In this document: positions 29,636 to 38,284 of the stretch, piece after piece
Layout of the letters: each line of letters begins with the position of its first letter
Numbering within the stretch: the first letter of the stretch is position 1
Assembly (NCBI RefSeq): GCF_001519065.1
Contig: NZ_KQ954251.1
Location: 496,001-560,000 of the forward strand
DNA from: Novosphingobium sp. FSW06-99
GTDB lineage: Bacteria > Pseudomonadota > Alphaproteobacteria > Sphingomonadales > Sphingomonadaceae
Length of the DNA stretch: 64,000 nucleotides
Direction of reading: 5' to 3'
The notes under the pieces: model-generated
What the model was told of the DNA's origin: nothing
Database searches by the model: none
Seen by the model: the letters and a program-made list of their open reading frames with translations, nothing else
Program-made: the position numbers and the translations under genes

Positions 29636-32104
29636 TCAAGGTTGCGAAGGCTGGCCCGTCGCGCGACCAAAGTCCGGCGCGCGCATGGGTTCGCCGGGCG
29701 GGGCGAACATCGGCGATCCGCGCTCGCGGGCATATTGCTGCACGGTCGACCAGCTATGGCGGTAATTCGGATCAACCGCCTGTTGCACTTCGTCGCCGAT
29801 CATCCGGTCAAACGCCAGGCGCGCATACCAGATCGATCCGCCGGGCAATGCGGTGCGCGCGAATTTGTAGGCTGATCCGGCCGGGTTGCGGTTCAGCGCC
29901 ATGCCGCCGTCGGGGCCTTTGTTCACCACCACGTGTGCCAGGTTCTGCAGATCCTCTGCCATCGGCCCGGCAAAGATCGACAGGATGCCCTTGTCCGGGT
30001 CTTGCATTGCCTCTTTCAGATAATCGGCAAAGATGCCGCCGGTCCCGCCCGCCAGCATGGCGTTGCCCCAGAACCCGGGTTTGGTCATATCCTCCGGATC
30101 TTGACCCTTGGTGATATGACGCAATTGCGTTTCCAGCGCGCCCAGCACCGTCATGCCGATCGCAAAGCGTGCGGCATAGCGCGCCGCGCTTTGCGCCGGC
30201 ATCGTCATGATCCGCTGCAGTTGCGCCATGGCGATCGACACGCCAAAGCCTTTGAACATCATCGGGCTGCGCAGCATTTCGCCGAGATAGGTGCCGCGCT
30301 TTACCACGCTGTTCATCGCCGCGCGGGCGCGAAGGTCGGGAATGGGCACCACCGTGTGCGCCTGGCGCAGGATCATCTCGGCGGCTTTCAGTCGCAGGTT
30401 TTCATCCTGGATATTGTCGGCCACGATCCATGGCACGCCGCGCACATCTTCGGTGGGTGTGGCGCGCAGCTGGTCCCATGCGGCCGCGTCAAATCCGCCA
30501 CGCTGCATTGCGCCCCGAAATGTGGGGTCGAGCGCATCCCATGCCTTGGCCCGCTCGCTGGTGATCGCGCCCCACCAATCCCGGCCGAAATTGTGGCGCC
30601 CCAACTGCGCCCACCGCGACGATCCTTGCAGGTTCATCACCGTCGACACCATGCGGGTTGACCAGGGCTTTGCAAATTCGCGGCCAAACAGGAGGTTTTG
30701 CACCGCCGTATAGTGGCGCTGTTCCTCCAGCCCCATCAACTGGCGCGCGGCGAATTCGCGATCCTCTTTCAGGCTGGGTTTCAGCATGTCGAGCCATTGG
30801 CCCAGCACCTTGATTTCCGGCAATCCGTTGAACGCGCGGGCCGACCAGTTGAGGCCCAGATCCGATTGCTGCGAAATGAACGCGCTTCCCAGCGCGGCCG
30901 CGCTTTTCAGATTGCGCATGGTCCCGAAAAACGCGGCGATTTTCTTGTCTTCGGGTCGGTTCAGCGTGCCCTTGAATTCCTGCCACATGTTGTTGGCGAT
31001 GCGGTTCTGGTGCGCGGCTGCCTCGGGCGCCCTGGTGTTCGGCGCTTCGTCCGTCTTGGCCGACTTGGTCACCACGTCCTGCAGCCATTGCATCGTGTGA
31101 TCGGGGTTCGGACCCAGCGTTTCCAGCGCCGCGATCTGCCGGGCGCGGTGTTCCAGCATGCCATTCATGCTGGTGAACGCATTGCCGTTGCCAAGCCGGT
31201 CGTTGGCGCGGTTCCAACTGTCGTAGTCCTTGAACACGAAAAAGCGCGGGTCCTGCCCGTCATTGGCCATGCTTGCGCGGCCCACGCCGCCCGGCTCGCG
31301 ATCATCCCACCCGTCCGACCGGATGCCCTGCCAGACTTTGTGCATCACTTCGTCGAGCTTCGCATCGTCGAACGGCACGCCGGTTTCATGGTCGATCATC
31401 CGCGTGCGGTCGAGTTCCGGCAGCACCACATCGCGAAACGCCGCATAATCGGGCAGCGCGCGCACTTTGTCGCTGTCCCAATGCATCTGCAGGCCATAGT
31501 CTTCCAGCTTGCCGATATCGGCCCCCGCAGCATTGGCACGGCCGCGCGTCCATTCGCGCGCGGTTTCCCACGCTTTGGCCAGATCGCGCGCGGCATGGTT
31601 GCCGGTGTCCTGGCCAAAGGCTTCGCGGCCAAGATCGTCGAGGCCGGCCTTGTCGGTAATCCGGCCGAATACATCGGGGCCATGTTTCAGCAGCACCTGG
31701 CGCATCATGCTGTCGATCTGTGCCTGCACGGCCATGTGCTTGCCTTCGAGCGTGCCGCCCAGGTGGCGCGGGTCGTTGCCGCCCAGCAGCGCCGGCAACG
31801 CGCGCGGGTCGATCGGGCCGCCGCCCTTGCCGTCGGACATCTTGCCGCCGTTATAGGCGTGCAACTGTTCGTTCAGCCGGGTCTGCGTCTCGATCGCGCG
31901 TGCGGCCAGCAATTTGCGCCGGTCGATGGCATATTGCATCTGGCGAATGGCGCGCTCGCTGGCCAGATCCGCCGCCGCCATCATATCCATCTGGCCTTTC
32001 AGCCGATTGAAATGCGCGGTGTAGTAACGCTCGATCTCTTCGCCCTGCCCTTTGGTGATCCGGCCATCGGCGATCAGCCCGGACACGCATACCGATATCG
32101 TCAT
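29636..32104 (-). CDS. Large internal virion (ejection) protein
   Basis: The 822-residue protein is mostly helical, Ala/Arg/Gln-rich, with no signal peptide and one weak hydrophobic stretch near residue 680 (FAIGMTVLGALETQL). It lies between the transglycosylase-bearing protein and the tailspike, the place where podoviruses code core or ejection proteins. The start overlaps the upstream stop by four bases. No enzyme motif was seen. The name is from position and composition; similarity to T7 gp16 C-terminal parts is possible but not verified. Confidence 0.65.
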   Translation of the reverse strand: MTISVCVSGLIADGRITKGQGEEIERYYTAHFNRLKGQMDMMAAADLASERAIRQMQYAIDRRKLLAARAIETQTRLNEQLHAYNGGKMSDGKGGGPIDPRALPALLGGNDPRHLGGTLEGKHMAVQAQIDSMMRQVLLKHGPDVFGRITDKAGLDDLGREAFGQDTGNHAARDLAKAWETAREWTRGRANAAGADIGKLEDYGLQMHWDSDKVRALPDYAAFRDVVLPELDRTRMIDHETGVPFDDAKLDEVMHKVWQGIRSDGWDDREPGGVGRASMANDGQDPRFFVFKDYDSWNRANDRLGNGNAFTSMNGMLEHRARQIAALETLGPNPDHTMQWLQDVVTKSAKTDEAPNTRAPEAAAHQNRIANNMWQEFKGTLNRPEDKKIAAFFGTMRNLKSAAALGSAFISQQSDLGLNWSARAFNGLPEIKVLGQWLDMLKPSLKEDREFAARQLMGLEEQRHYTAVQNLLFGREFAKPWSTRMVSTVMNLQGSSRWAQLGRHNFGRDWWGAITSERAKAWDALDPTFRGAMQRGGFDAAAWDQLRATPTEDVRGVPWIVADNIQDENLRLKAAEMILRQAHTVVPIPDLRARAAMNSVVKRGTYLGEMLRSPMMFKGFGVSIAMAQLQRIMTMPAQSAARYAARFAIGMTVLGALETQLRHITKGQDPEDMTKPGFWGNAMLAGGTGGIFADYLKEAMQDPDKGILSIFAGPMAEDLQNLAHVVVNKGPDGGMALNRNPAGSAYKFARTALPGGSIWYARLAFDRMIGDEVQQAVDPNYRHSWSTVQQYARERGSPMFAPPGEPMRAPDFGRATGQPSQP

Positions 32105-35100
32105 TGTCCACCCATCTTTGGCGTCAGGCAGGAAGTGATCGTGTTGAGCGCGTCCTGATCGGCGTTCAGCGCCGACTGGATCGCCTCGATCTTGCCCGCG
32201 TTGTCGCCGGGGCCAAGGTCGAACACCGGCTGATCGCTGGCATCGAACAGGCCAAGGCCCATGGTCCCCTCTTGCGCCACGCCTGTTTTGTTCTCGCCGC
32301 GCAACGGCGCATCAAACCCCATTTGCACGCGTTGGCGGTCGCGCTCGGCAATGGCCGGATCGATGCGCTGTTCGATGTCGTGCCAGGCGCTGTCGGCTGC
32401 CTTGGCAATGCGATCGGTATCCGGGCTGTCGTATTCGCGGAAGGCTTCGGGGTCTATTGGCCCTTGCTGGCCTTGGCCGCCGCCGCTTCCATCAGATCCG
32501 CCGCGTGCGCCGCCCGCGTCCGCAATGCCATCGGCAGGCGCTTGTCCGCCGCGATCTGGCGCTGTTGCTGCGCCTTGTCCCTCGGGTTCGGGATCATGGT
32601 AGGTTGGCCATTCATAGTCGACATTGCCATACCTCTTGTCGCCGGTTTCCGCCAGTGCTTCGCGCGCGTTTTTGGCCGCATAATCGTTGACCGCGCGGTC
32701 AAGCGCTTCGTCGATCGGCAGCGTGGTTTCATGCCACAGATAGTGTGCGCGATCGACGATCCACGGGTCAAGACTTTCGATCGGCCGATCATGGTTGACG
32801 ATCGATGCCAGCGACAGATCCGACTGCAGGTGTTCGGGCAGATTGCCGAACGCCTCGTCCATCGTGCGTGGGCCGGTGATCGGCGCCTCACCAGGCGGCA
32901 GGCGTCCGTCATCCGAAACGGTCAGGCCAACCGCCTTTTCCCACGCGCTCGATGCCATGGGATATCGCGGGTGTCCGCGCAGCTCGTGATCGATCGCCTT
33001 GTGCAAGTCGTTCGTATCGAGCGCGTCGGGCCCCTTTGCATCCAGCGCGGCGCGATGCTCCGGAAAATATCCCGCCTCCACCGCCGCGCGCATCACCGTG
33101 TCGGCGCCGCGATCGGGTGTACCATCGGGCGCAATGATCGGTTTCTTGTCGCGAAACGGGCCGCCCTTGTACCAGTCGTTCAGGCCCATCGCGGCAAAAT
33201 CGCCGCCGGGGTCGGTAATCCCGCCATTGGCCTTGATCCACTGGATCAGGCTGAGTTCCCGCGCCGGCGGCGCCGCCCGGGTAAAGCTGCCATTGTCGGA
33301 TCGCTGGCGCAGCTCGCCCGATCGCACCAGTTCCGACAGACCGCGTTGCACGTCCTCGCTCGATGCGCCCAGACTTTGCGCCAGATCGTCAAACCGGTTC
33401 AGCCGTACTGTCTTGTCGGCCACCGCCGCGCGCAGCGCGGGCATCAGCGTTTGCACCGACAAGGGCAGTTCCGCTGGCGTTCCACCGTCGGGCCCGGGCG
33501 GTGCTTCCTGATCATAGGGCGCGGCCGCCTCGTCCGCCTCAAGCCCGGCGTCAGCGGCATCGCTGGCGGCAAGCGTGGCGTCCGTGTCGTCGCCCGTCGC
33601 GATCGGCGCTGCGACCGTTGCGCCGCCGGTGCCCATCTTGCGTTCTGCCCAGGCGCGCACGTCGCCGGCCGTCTTGCCGCGCAACCACGGATTGGCCTCG
33701 ATCGAGCGGGCGCGCATTACGTCGGAGATCGGCGTTGCAGGATCGGCGTTGATGATCCGCGCGGCATCATCCGGCCCGGCAAAGTGCGCCAGATAGAGGT
33801 TCGGGTCTGTTGGCGCGATGCCCTGATGTGCCAATGCCGCCGCGTTCTGGTGCGTCAGATCGCGCACCAGCGTGTTCTGCAATCCATTGTCGGTTTTCAG
33901 CGCCAGGATCTGCGCATCGGTTTGCCCGGCGCTGCCAAAGTGCGCCTTGTACAGGTTCAGCCACGTCTGATCGGTGAATTGATAGAGGCCCTTCGCGCTC
34001 GACGTGCCCGGCGAGGCATTGGCCCGGCCGCCGCTCTCGATCGTCGCCAGTCGATCGAAATAAGCCGCCTGCGGTCCGCTCGAAGGCGGATTGGCGAATG
34101 CGCCACCCTGGGCGACGCGCCCGTCATCGAGCGCCGCGCCAGCCTGCGCCAGTCTGGCCTGGTGCACCGCCATCGCCGCATAGCTGGGCTGATAGGGATT
34201 GGTCGCGTCGATTTCGCCCTGGCGACCCAGCACGTTCAACGCGGCCTGTTCGTCGGGCGTGCGTTCAAATGGTGCGGTTTTGTCCGCAAAGTGCTGTTGC
34301 AGCACGCTATCGGGCAATGCCGAATAGACTTTCGCCAGCGCGCTTTCATAGCCGGTGCGCGCCTGATCGCCCGCGTTGCGCAGCGCGGCCGCCGTGGTGT
34401 CGGCGATCGGCTGCGCCACCGGCGCCGCCGCCTGCGCCGCACTACGCGCGACCGGGCCCAACAGTTCGCCGCCTAGGTGCAATGCACCGCCAAAGACTGC
34501 CGCGCCGCCGATGTCTTGTGCAACATCGCCCGGTGTCACGGTTTCGCCCATCTGTTGGCGCGTCGCGACGTTCATCGGCTCTTCCGCCGCTGCAAAGGCG
34601 GCATTGGTCGCCGCCGCCACGCCCACGCGGGCCAGACCGCCCGCCACGATACTGCGCGCGGCGGTTCCCACTTCCGGGCCGCCCAGCGTGGCCGCCACCC
34701 ATTGAAACGGGTCATAGACCCCGGCTGCCGCCGTGCCGAGCAGATTGGGCAACCATCCGCCTGCAGATGCCGTTGCGGCATCGATCTGGTGCTGGCCACC
34801 GCGTGTCAGCACGCGCTTTTCAAAATCGGCCTGGTCGCTGCCGACATCTTTCATGAAATCGGGGTCAGTCTGCCGGCGCGCGGCGATCGTCTGCCATATC
34901 CGCATGGGCGATGCCTTGGTGTCGCTCTGGCCCGACATATAATAGGCATCCACCGGTTGCCCGGTCTGCGTCGCCAATTGGTCTGCCAGCCCTGAATAGG
35001 CGCTGTTCAGCCGGAATTGCGCCACGGTCCAGGTCTGGTCTTTGGCCGCCGACATTGCCGCGCCGAAGGTTGTGCCGAACCCGGGTGAAGACGCCGCGGC

Positions 35101-35187
35101 CATATCGGTGTCGCTGGCCTGTGCAGTCGGCGGCGGGCCGCCCTGCTGTTCGGGTGGCAGCAACTGGCCAGTCTGCAACACGCCCAC
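32101..35187 (-). CDS. Internal virion protein with lytic transglycosylase domain
   Basis: The 1028-residue protein has an SLT-type transglycosylase domain at about residues 375-515: FDRLATIESGG with the catalytic Glu, then SSAKGLYQFTDQTW and NLYLAHFAGPDDAARI. Long Ala-rich helical parts lie before and after it. In T7 the gp16 core protein carries the same activity, opening peptidoglycan during DNA entry; here the domain is internal rather than N-terminal. GTG start at 35187, one base after the upstream stop. Confidence 0.85.
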   Translation of the reverse strand: MGVLQTGQLLPPEQQGGPPPTAQASDTDMAAASSPGFGTTFGAAMSAAKDQTWTVAQFRLNSAYSGLADQLATQTGQPVDAYYMSGQSDTKASPMRIWQTIAARRQTDPDFMKDVGSDQADFEKRVLTRGGQHQIDAATASAGGWLPNLLGTAAAGVYDPFQWVAATLGGPEVGTAARSIVAGGLARVGVAAATNAAFAAAEEPMNVATRQQMGETVTPGDVAQDIGGAAVFGGALHLGGELLGPVARSAAQAAAPVAQPIADTTAAALRNAGDQARTGYESALAKVYSALPDSVLQQHFADKTAPFERTPDEQAALNVLGRQGEIDATNPYQPSYAAMAVHQARLAQAGAALDDGRVAQGGAFANPPSSGPQAAYFDRLATIESGGRANASPGTSSAKGLYQFTDQTWLNLYKAHFGSAGQTDAQILALKTDNGLQNTLVRDLTHQNAAALAHQGIAPTDPNLYLAHFAGPDDAARIINADPATPISDVMRARSIEANPWLRGKTAGDVRAWAERKMGTGGATVAAPIATGDDTDATLAASDAADAGLEADEAAAPYDQEAPPGPDGGTPAELPLSVQTLMPALRAAVADKTVRLNRFDDLAQSLGASSEDVQRGLSELVRSGELRQRSDNGSFTRAAPPARELSLIQWIKANGGITDPGGDFAAMGLNDWYKGGPFRDKKPIIAPDGTPDRGADTVMRAAVEAGYFPEHRAALDAKGPDALDTNDLHKAIDHELRGHPRYPMASSAWEKAVGLTVSDDGRLPPGEAPITGPRTMDEAFGNLPEHLQSDLSLASIVNHDRPIESLDPWIVDRAHYLWHETTLPIDEALDRAVNDYAAKNAREALAETGDKRYGNVDYEWPTYHDPEPEGQGAATAPDRGGQAPADGIADAGGARGGSDGSGGGQGQQGPIDPEAFREYDSPDTDRIAKAADSAWHDIEQRIDPAIAERDRQRVQMGFDAPLRGENKTGVAQEGTMGLGLFDASDQPVFDLGPGDNAGKIEAIQSALNADQDALNTITSCLTPKMGGQ

Positions 35188-35188
35188 G

Positions 35189-37282
35189 TCAATTGGCCCC
35201 GCGCGTCAGATAGGGCTGTGGCGCCTGTCTGGGGTGCGCCGGGGCCATCACCCATCCGGCGGGTGTTTTCCACTTGTATGTGCCGTTTCCGGCGAACACG
35301 GGCACCGCCTGGCTCAGATTGAACGGTGTGCCATCGGGATTGACCGGGCCCATACCTTTCGCGCGATCGGCGGTTACCTGCCGGTTGACGTAATTGACAA
35401 AGCCCGGCGCGTTCATGCTGGTCGGCACGACATAGACATTGTTGGGCGCGCCCCACGATCCGATCCCGCCCGTCACCTGCCCGCCCGATGTCACATGGCC
35501 GCCCAGCGCGGCGCGCAATCCGTTCTGCACATCGGTGTCGGTAACGGTCATGCTCGATCGGCCCTGGCGCACCAGCATGCCGGCGATCCAGTTCGCCGCG
35601 GTGGTTTTCACGCCGGCGATTTCGGTCTGATCCATCATCGGTCCCAGCGCTGCATCAACCCGCGCGTTCAGATCGGCGATATGCGCCTGTGCGGGCGGTT
35701 TGGTGCCGGGCACCGCATCGGCCGGTTTTGCCGACCAGAAGCCGGGGTCGGCGCTCGCGCGCTCGCGACCTTGCTGCACCACTTCGCGGTTGAACGGGTC
35801 CAGCCCCGCCTCGATCACGAAACCACTGTCATGCGGCATGACCTGCCGCGCCGCCAGATCGCGCGTGGCGAAATCGAAATGATCCAGCGTGGCCAGTGCG
35901 GCCATGCGCCCCTGTTCACTGCTGGCCGCCTGCTTGCCCAGCTGCTCGGCCTCCGGTTTTTGCAAAGGCGCGATCGGATAGGGCAGTTGCAGAACGCGCT
36001 GCAATTGCTGGGCCTGCATCGCCCGCGTCGCATAGCTTTGTGGGTTGGTCGGATCGAGCGGCGCGGGTGCAACGCCGCGCGCCGTGGCCAGTGACCATGG
36101 GTCGCTCTGCACCGCCGCCTGCGTGGTATTGGCCAGATTGCGCAGCGCCTGCACATGCGCGCCCTCGGCGAGGCTCACCGGCTGTCCCGCCGCCACCTTG
36201 CGCGCGTTGTCCGCCTCGGCCGCTTCGGCCATGGCAGTCAATTGCGCCGGGGGCAGATACTGGTATCGGCCATTGACATCGACTTTGGCCAGGGCGGCTT
36301 CGAGCTGGTCTGCGCGGTTGATCAGTTCCGGTTTTGGCTTGCCCGCGGCCTGTGCCGCATCCGCCAGTTGCCGCGCCTGTTGCGCCATCGCCTGCAATTG
36401 CGGCATGGGCACATTGCCCCCGGCGTTGATCGTGGCCAGCGCCTGATCGGTCTGGCCCACAAAGCCCTGGATCGCCGCCTCGTTCTGCGCCTTTTGCTGG
36501 GCATCGACATGCGCCATGCGGCTGTCGAACATGCGGCCCAGCAGGTGCAACTGGTCGCCCTTGACGCCCGCCTGCGCAAACCATCCGCTCTGGTAAAGCT
36601 GATAGCCCATGCGCACTTTGGCCGGGTCATCCGAATAGGCAAGGCCCTGGCCATAGGCCACGGGCAATTCCTCCAGCCCGCTCAACGCGATCGCGCTGCG
36701 CTGGTCGGGTGTCAGGCCCTGCTGGCTGTGCACCGTGTCAGACCATTGCTGGCCCAGCTTCAGCACATCATCGGGCATTGCCGACGAATAGGCCTGCCCG
36801 GTCAGGGCTTGCTTCAGCGCGCCCAACTGCCCGACCGCCTGTCCCGCCGTCTGCACGGTCTGCCATTGCCCGGCCTCGGTGGCATAGCTCGATCGCATGT
36901 CGGCCACTTGCGCGGCCATGATCCGGGCGATCTTGGGGTTGGCCACATCGTCGGTCACTTGCCCGGCGATCTGGTCAAACGCGTCGCCCACCCGCTGGCT
37001 ATATTCGGGCAGTTTCAGATCCGGGTCGCCCTGGATCGTGGCGATCGCCTGTTGCATCTGCGGGCGCAGCTGCGCCGCGCGCACTTGCGCCGCCGACAGA
37101 TCGGCATCGTACTGGTTGTTCAGCAGGATGCGGTGCGCGTCCAGCGCGCCTGCCTGCATCGTCGCGCCCGCCTGTTCGGCAGCACCGGCCACCGGCGCGC
37201 CAAAGGCATCGGGCGTCGCCGCCTCGGGCAGATAGGGCGTGGCTTCCGGTGTCGGCACCGGTGGTGGCGCAAAATCGGCCAT
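35189..37282 (-). CDS. Internal virion protein (T7 gp15-like position)
   Basis: The 697-residue protein is rich in Ala and Gln with repeated amphipathic helices (QQARQLADAAQAAGKP near residue 300) and no membrane segment. It starts with a Pro-rich tail MADFAPPPVPTPEATPY. Size and place match T7 gp15 (747 residues), part of the ejected channel. It overlaps the preceding small core protein by one base. The name is from position, size and composition. Confidence 0.7.
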   Translation of the reverse strand: MADFAPPPVPTPEATPYLPEAATPDAFGAPVAGAAEQAGATMQAGALDAHRILLNNQYDADLSAAQVRAAQLRPQMQQAIATIQGDPDLKLPEYSQRVGDAFDQIAGQVTDDVANPKIARIMAAQVADMRSSYATEAGQWQTVQTAGQAVGQLGALKQALTGQAYSSAMPDDVLKLGQQWSDTVHSQQGLTPDQRSAIALSGLEELPVAYGQGLAYSDDPAKVRMGYQLYQSGWFAQAGVKGDQLHLLGRMFDSRMAHVDAQQKAQNEAAIQGFVGQTDQALATINAGGNVPMPQLQAMAQQARQLADAAQAAGKPKPELINRADQLEAALAKVDVNGRYQYLPPAQLTAMAEAAEADNARKVAAGQPVSLAEGAHVQALRNLANTTQAAVQSDPWSLATARGVAPAPLDPTNPQSYATRAMQAQQLQRVLQLPYPIAPLQKPEAEQLGKQAASSEQGRMAALATLDHFDFATRDLAARQVMPHDSGFVIEAGLDPFNREVVQQGRERASADPGFWSAKPADAVPGTKPPAQAHIADLNARVDAALGPMMDQTEIAGVKTTAANWIAGMLVRQGRSSMTVTDTDVQNGLRAALGGHVTSGGQVTGGIGSWGAPNNVYVVPTSMNAPGFVNYVNRQVTADRAKGMGPVNPDGTPFNLSQAVPVFAGNGTYKWKTPAGWVMAPAHPRQAPQPYLTRGAN

Positions 37283-37821
37283 CAGCCCATCACCTGCGCC
37301 ACGCTGGGATACAGGCTTTCATCCGGGGCAAACGGCTGCACCGCGCCGCCGGGCGACAGCGGGTTATAGCCATACTGGTTGTTGGCGTTGGCATAGTCGG
37401 TCTGGGTTTTCATCAGGCCGCTGGTCGCGCCGGTGATCCCTGCCAGCATCTTCATCAGGCCGCTTTGCTGGTCCATCTGTGCCTCTTCGTCGAACCCTGC
37501 CGCGCGCACCTGCGAAGCGCGCATGATGTTCATCGCCGAATAAGTCTGTTCCAGGCGCGACTGGGCCAGCGCCTCCAGGGGCGATCCGGTCGTGCCCCAC
37601 ACGCCGCTGGCGCCCGCTGCGGCGATCTGTTTGCCCTCGGCCTGGCGGAACTGCATATCGCTGTTCTGGATCTGGGTCAGGCCGGTTTGCGTGGCGATCG
37701 CCGCGTTCTGGCGCGCAATGCTGGCGTTGTAATCGGCCGCCTGCATCCCGGCGACGCCCTGGCCGATCGTGCCGAATGCCTGCAATCCCATGGCATAGGG
37801 GTTAGCACCCGCTGCTTGCAT
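37282..37821 (-). CDS. Internal virion protein (T7 gp14-like)
   Basis: The 179-residue product has hydrophobic Ala/Gly-rich helices (GLQAFGTIGQGVAGMQAADYN near residues 13-33) and helical repeats typical of T7 gp14 (196 residues), the core protein that enters the outer membrane. It lies between the gp13-like and gp15-like genes, as in T7. Start ATG 37821 lies inside the previous gene, overlapping by 20 bp. Confidence 0.75.
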   Translation of the reverse strand: MQAAGANPYAMGLQAFGTIGQGVAGMQAADYNASIARQNAAIATQTGLTQIQNSDMQFRQAEGKQIAAAGASGVWGTTGSPLEALAQSRLEQTYSAMNIMRASQVRAAGFDEEAQMDQQSGLMKMLAGITGATSGLMKTQTDYANANNQYGYNPLSPGGAVQPFAPDESLYPSVAQVMG

Positions 37822-38284
37822 GGCGCTTCTCCCACAGTTTGCCGTCAATCACTTCGTGCAGCACCATGTCGATCGACGCCGGGCCCCACCGCCGCAGCAC
37901 CGCAACCCGGTGAAATCCGCATGCCTGCGCAAAGCGGCCCTGTTCGGGCCGGTCGCACCGCGTCATCGCCTCCACGCGCGCCCATCGCCCCGCCACGATC
38001 TGTTCGCGCACAAACCGCACCACCGCGCGCGTATGGTCGGCAAAGCATTCGGAAAACAGCGCCCAGGCCGCCGCCTGCTGGGGATAGACCACGGTGAACC
38101 CCGCCGCCCCCGCCACCCGGCCGCTATGCGCCTCGATCCCGGCCCAGCACGGCCCGGCGCCGATCAGTTGCCAGCCATATTCCTCGGTCATCTGCGGCTC
38201 ATGCAGCCCCAGCGTGCCATGTTGCCCGGCGCGAAGCTGGATCATCGGCACGTGGGCCGCCCGCATCGGTTCAAACGCGATCAC
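37802..38284 (-). CDS. GNAT-fold acyltransferase-like virion gene (T7 gp13-like)
   Basis: The 160-residue protein has a GNAT-like core (FTVVYPQQAAAWALFSECF, then ARVEAMTRCDRPEQGRFAQA and FHRVAVLRRWGP), and sits where T7 codes gp13 (138 residues), needed for morphogenesis. GTG 38284 is chosen because GGAGGA lies seven bases upstream and it overlaps the tail tube B stop by four bases; the ATG 18 bp further in has no such site. Acetyl donor and target unknown. Confidence 0.75.
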   Translation of the reverse strand: MIAFEPMRAAHVPMIQLRAGQHGTLGLHEPQMTEEYGWQLIGAGPCWAGIEAHSGRVAGAAGFTVVYPQQAAAWALFSECFADHTRAVVRFVREQIVAGRWARVEAMTRCDRPEQGRFAQACGFHRVAVLRRWGPASIDMVLHEVIDGKLWEKRHASSGC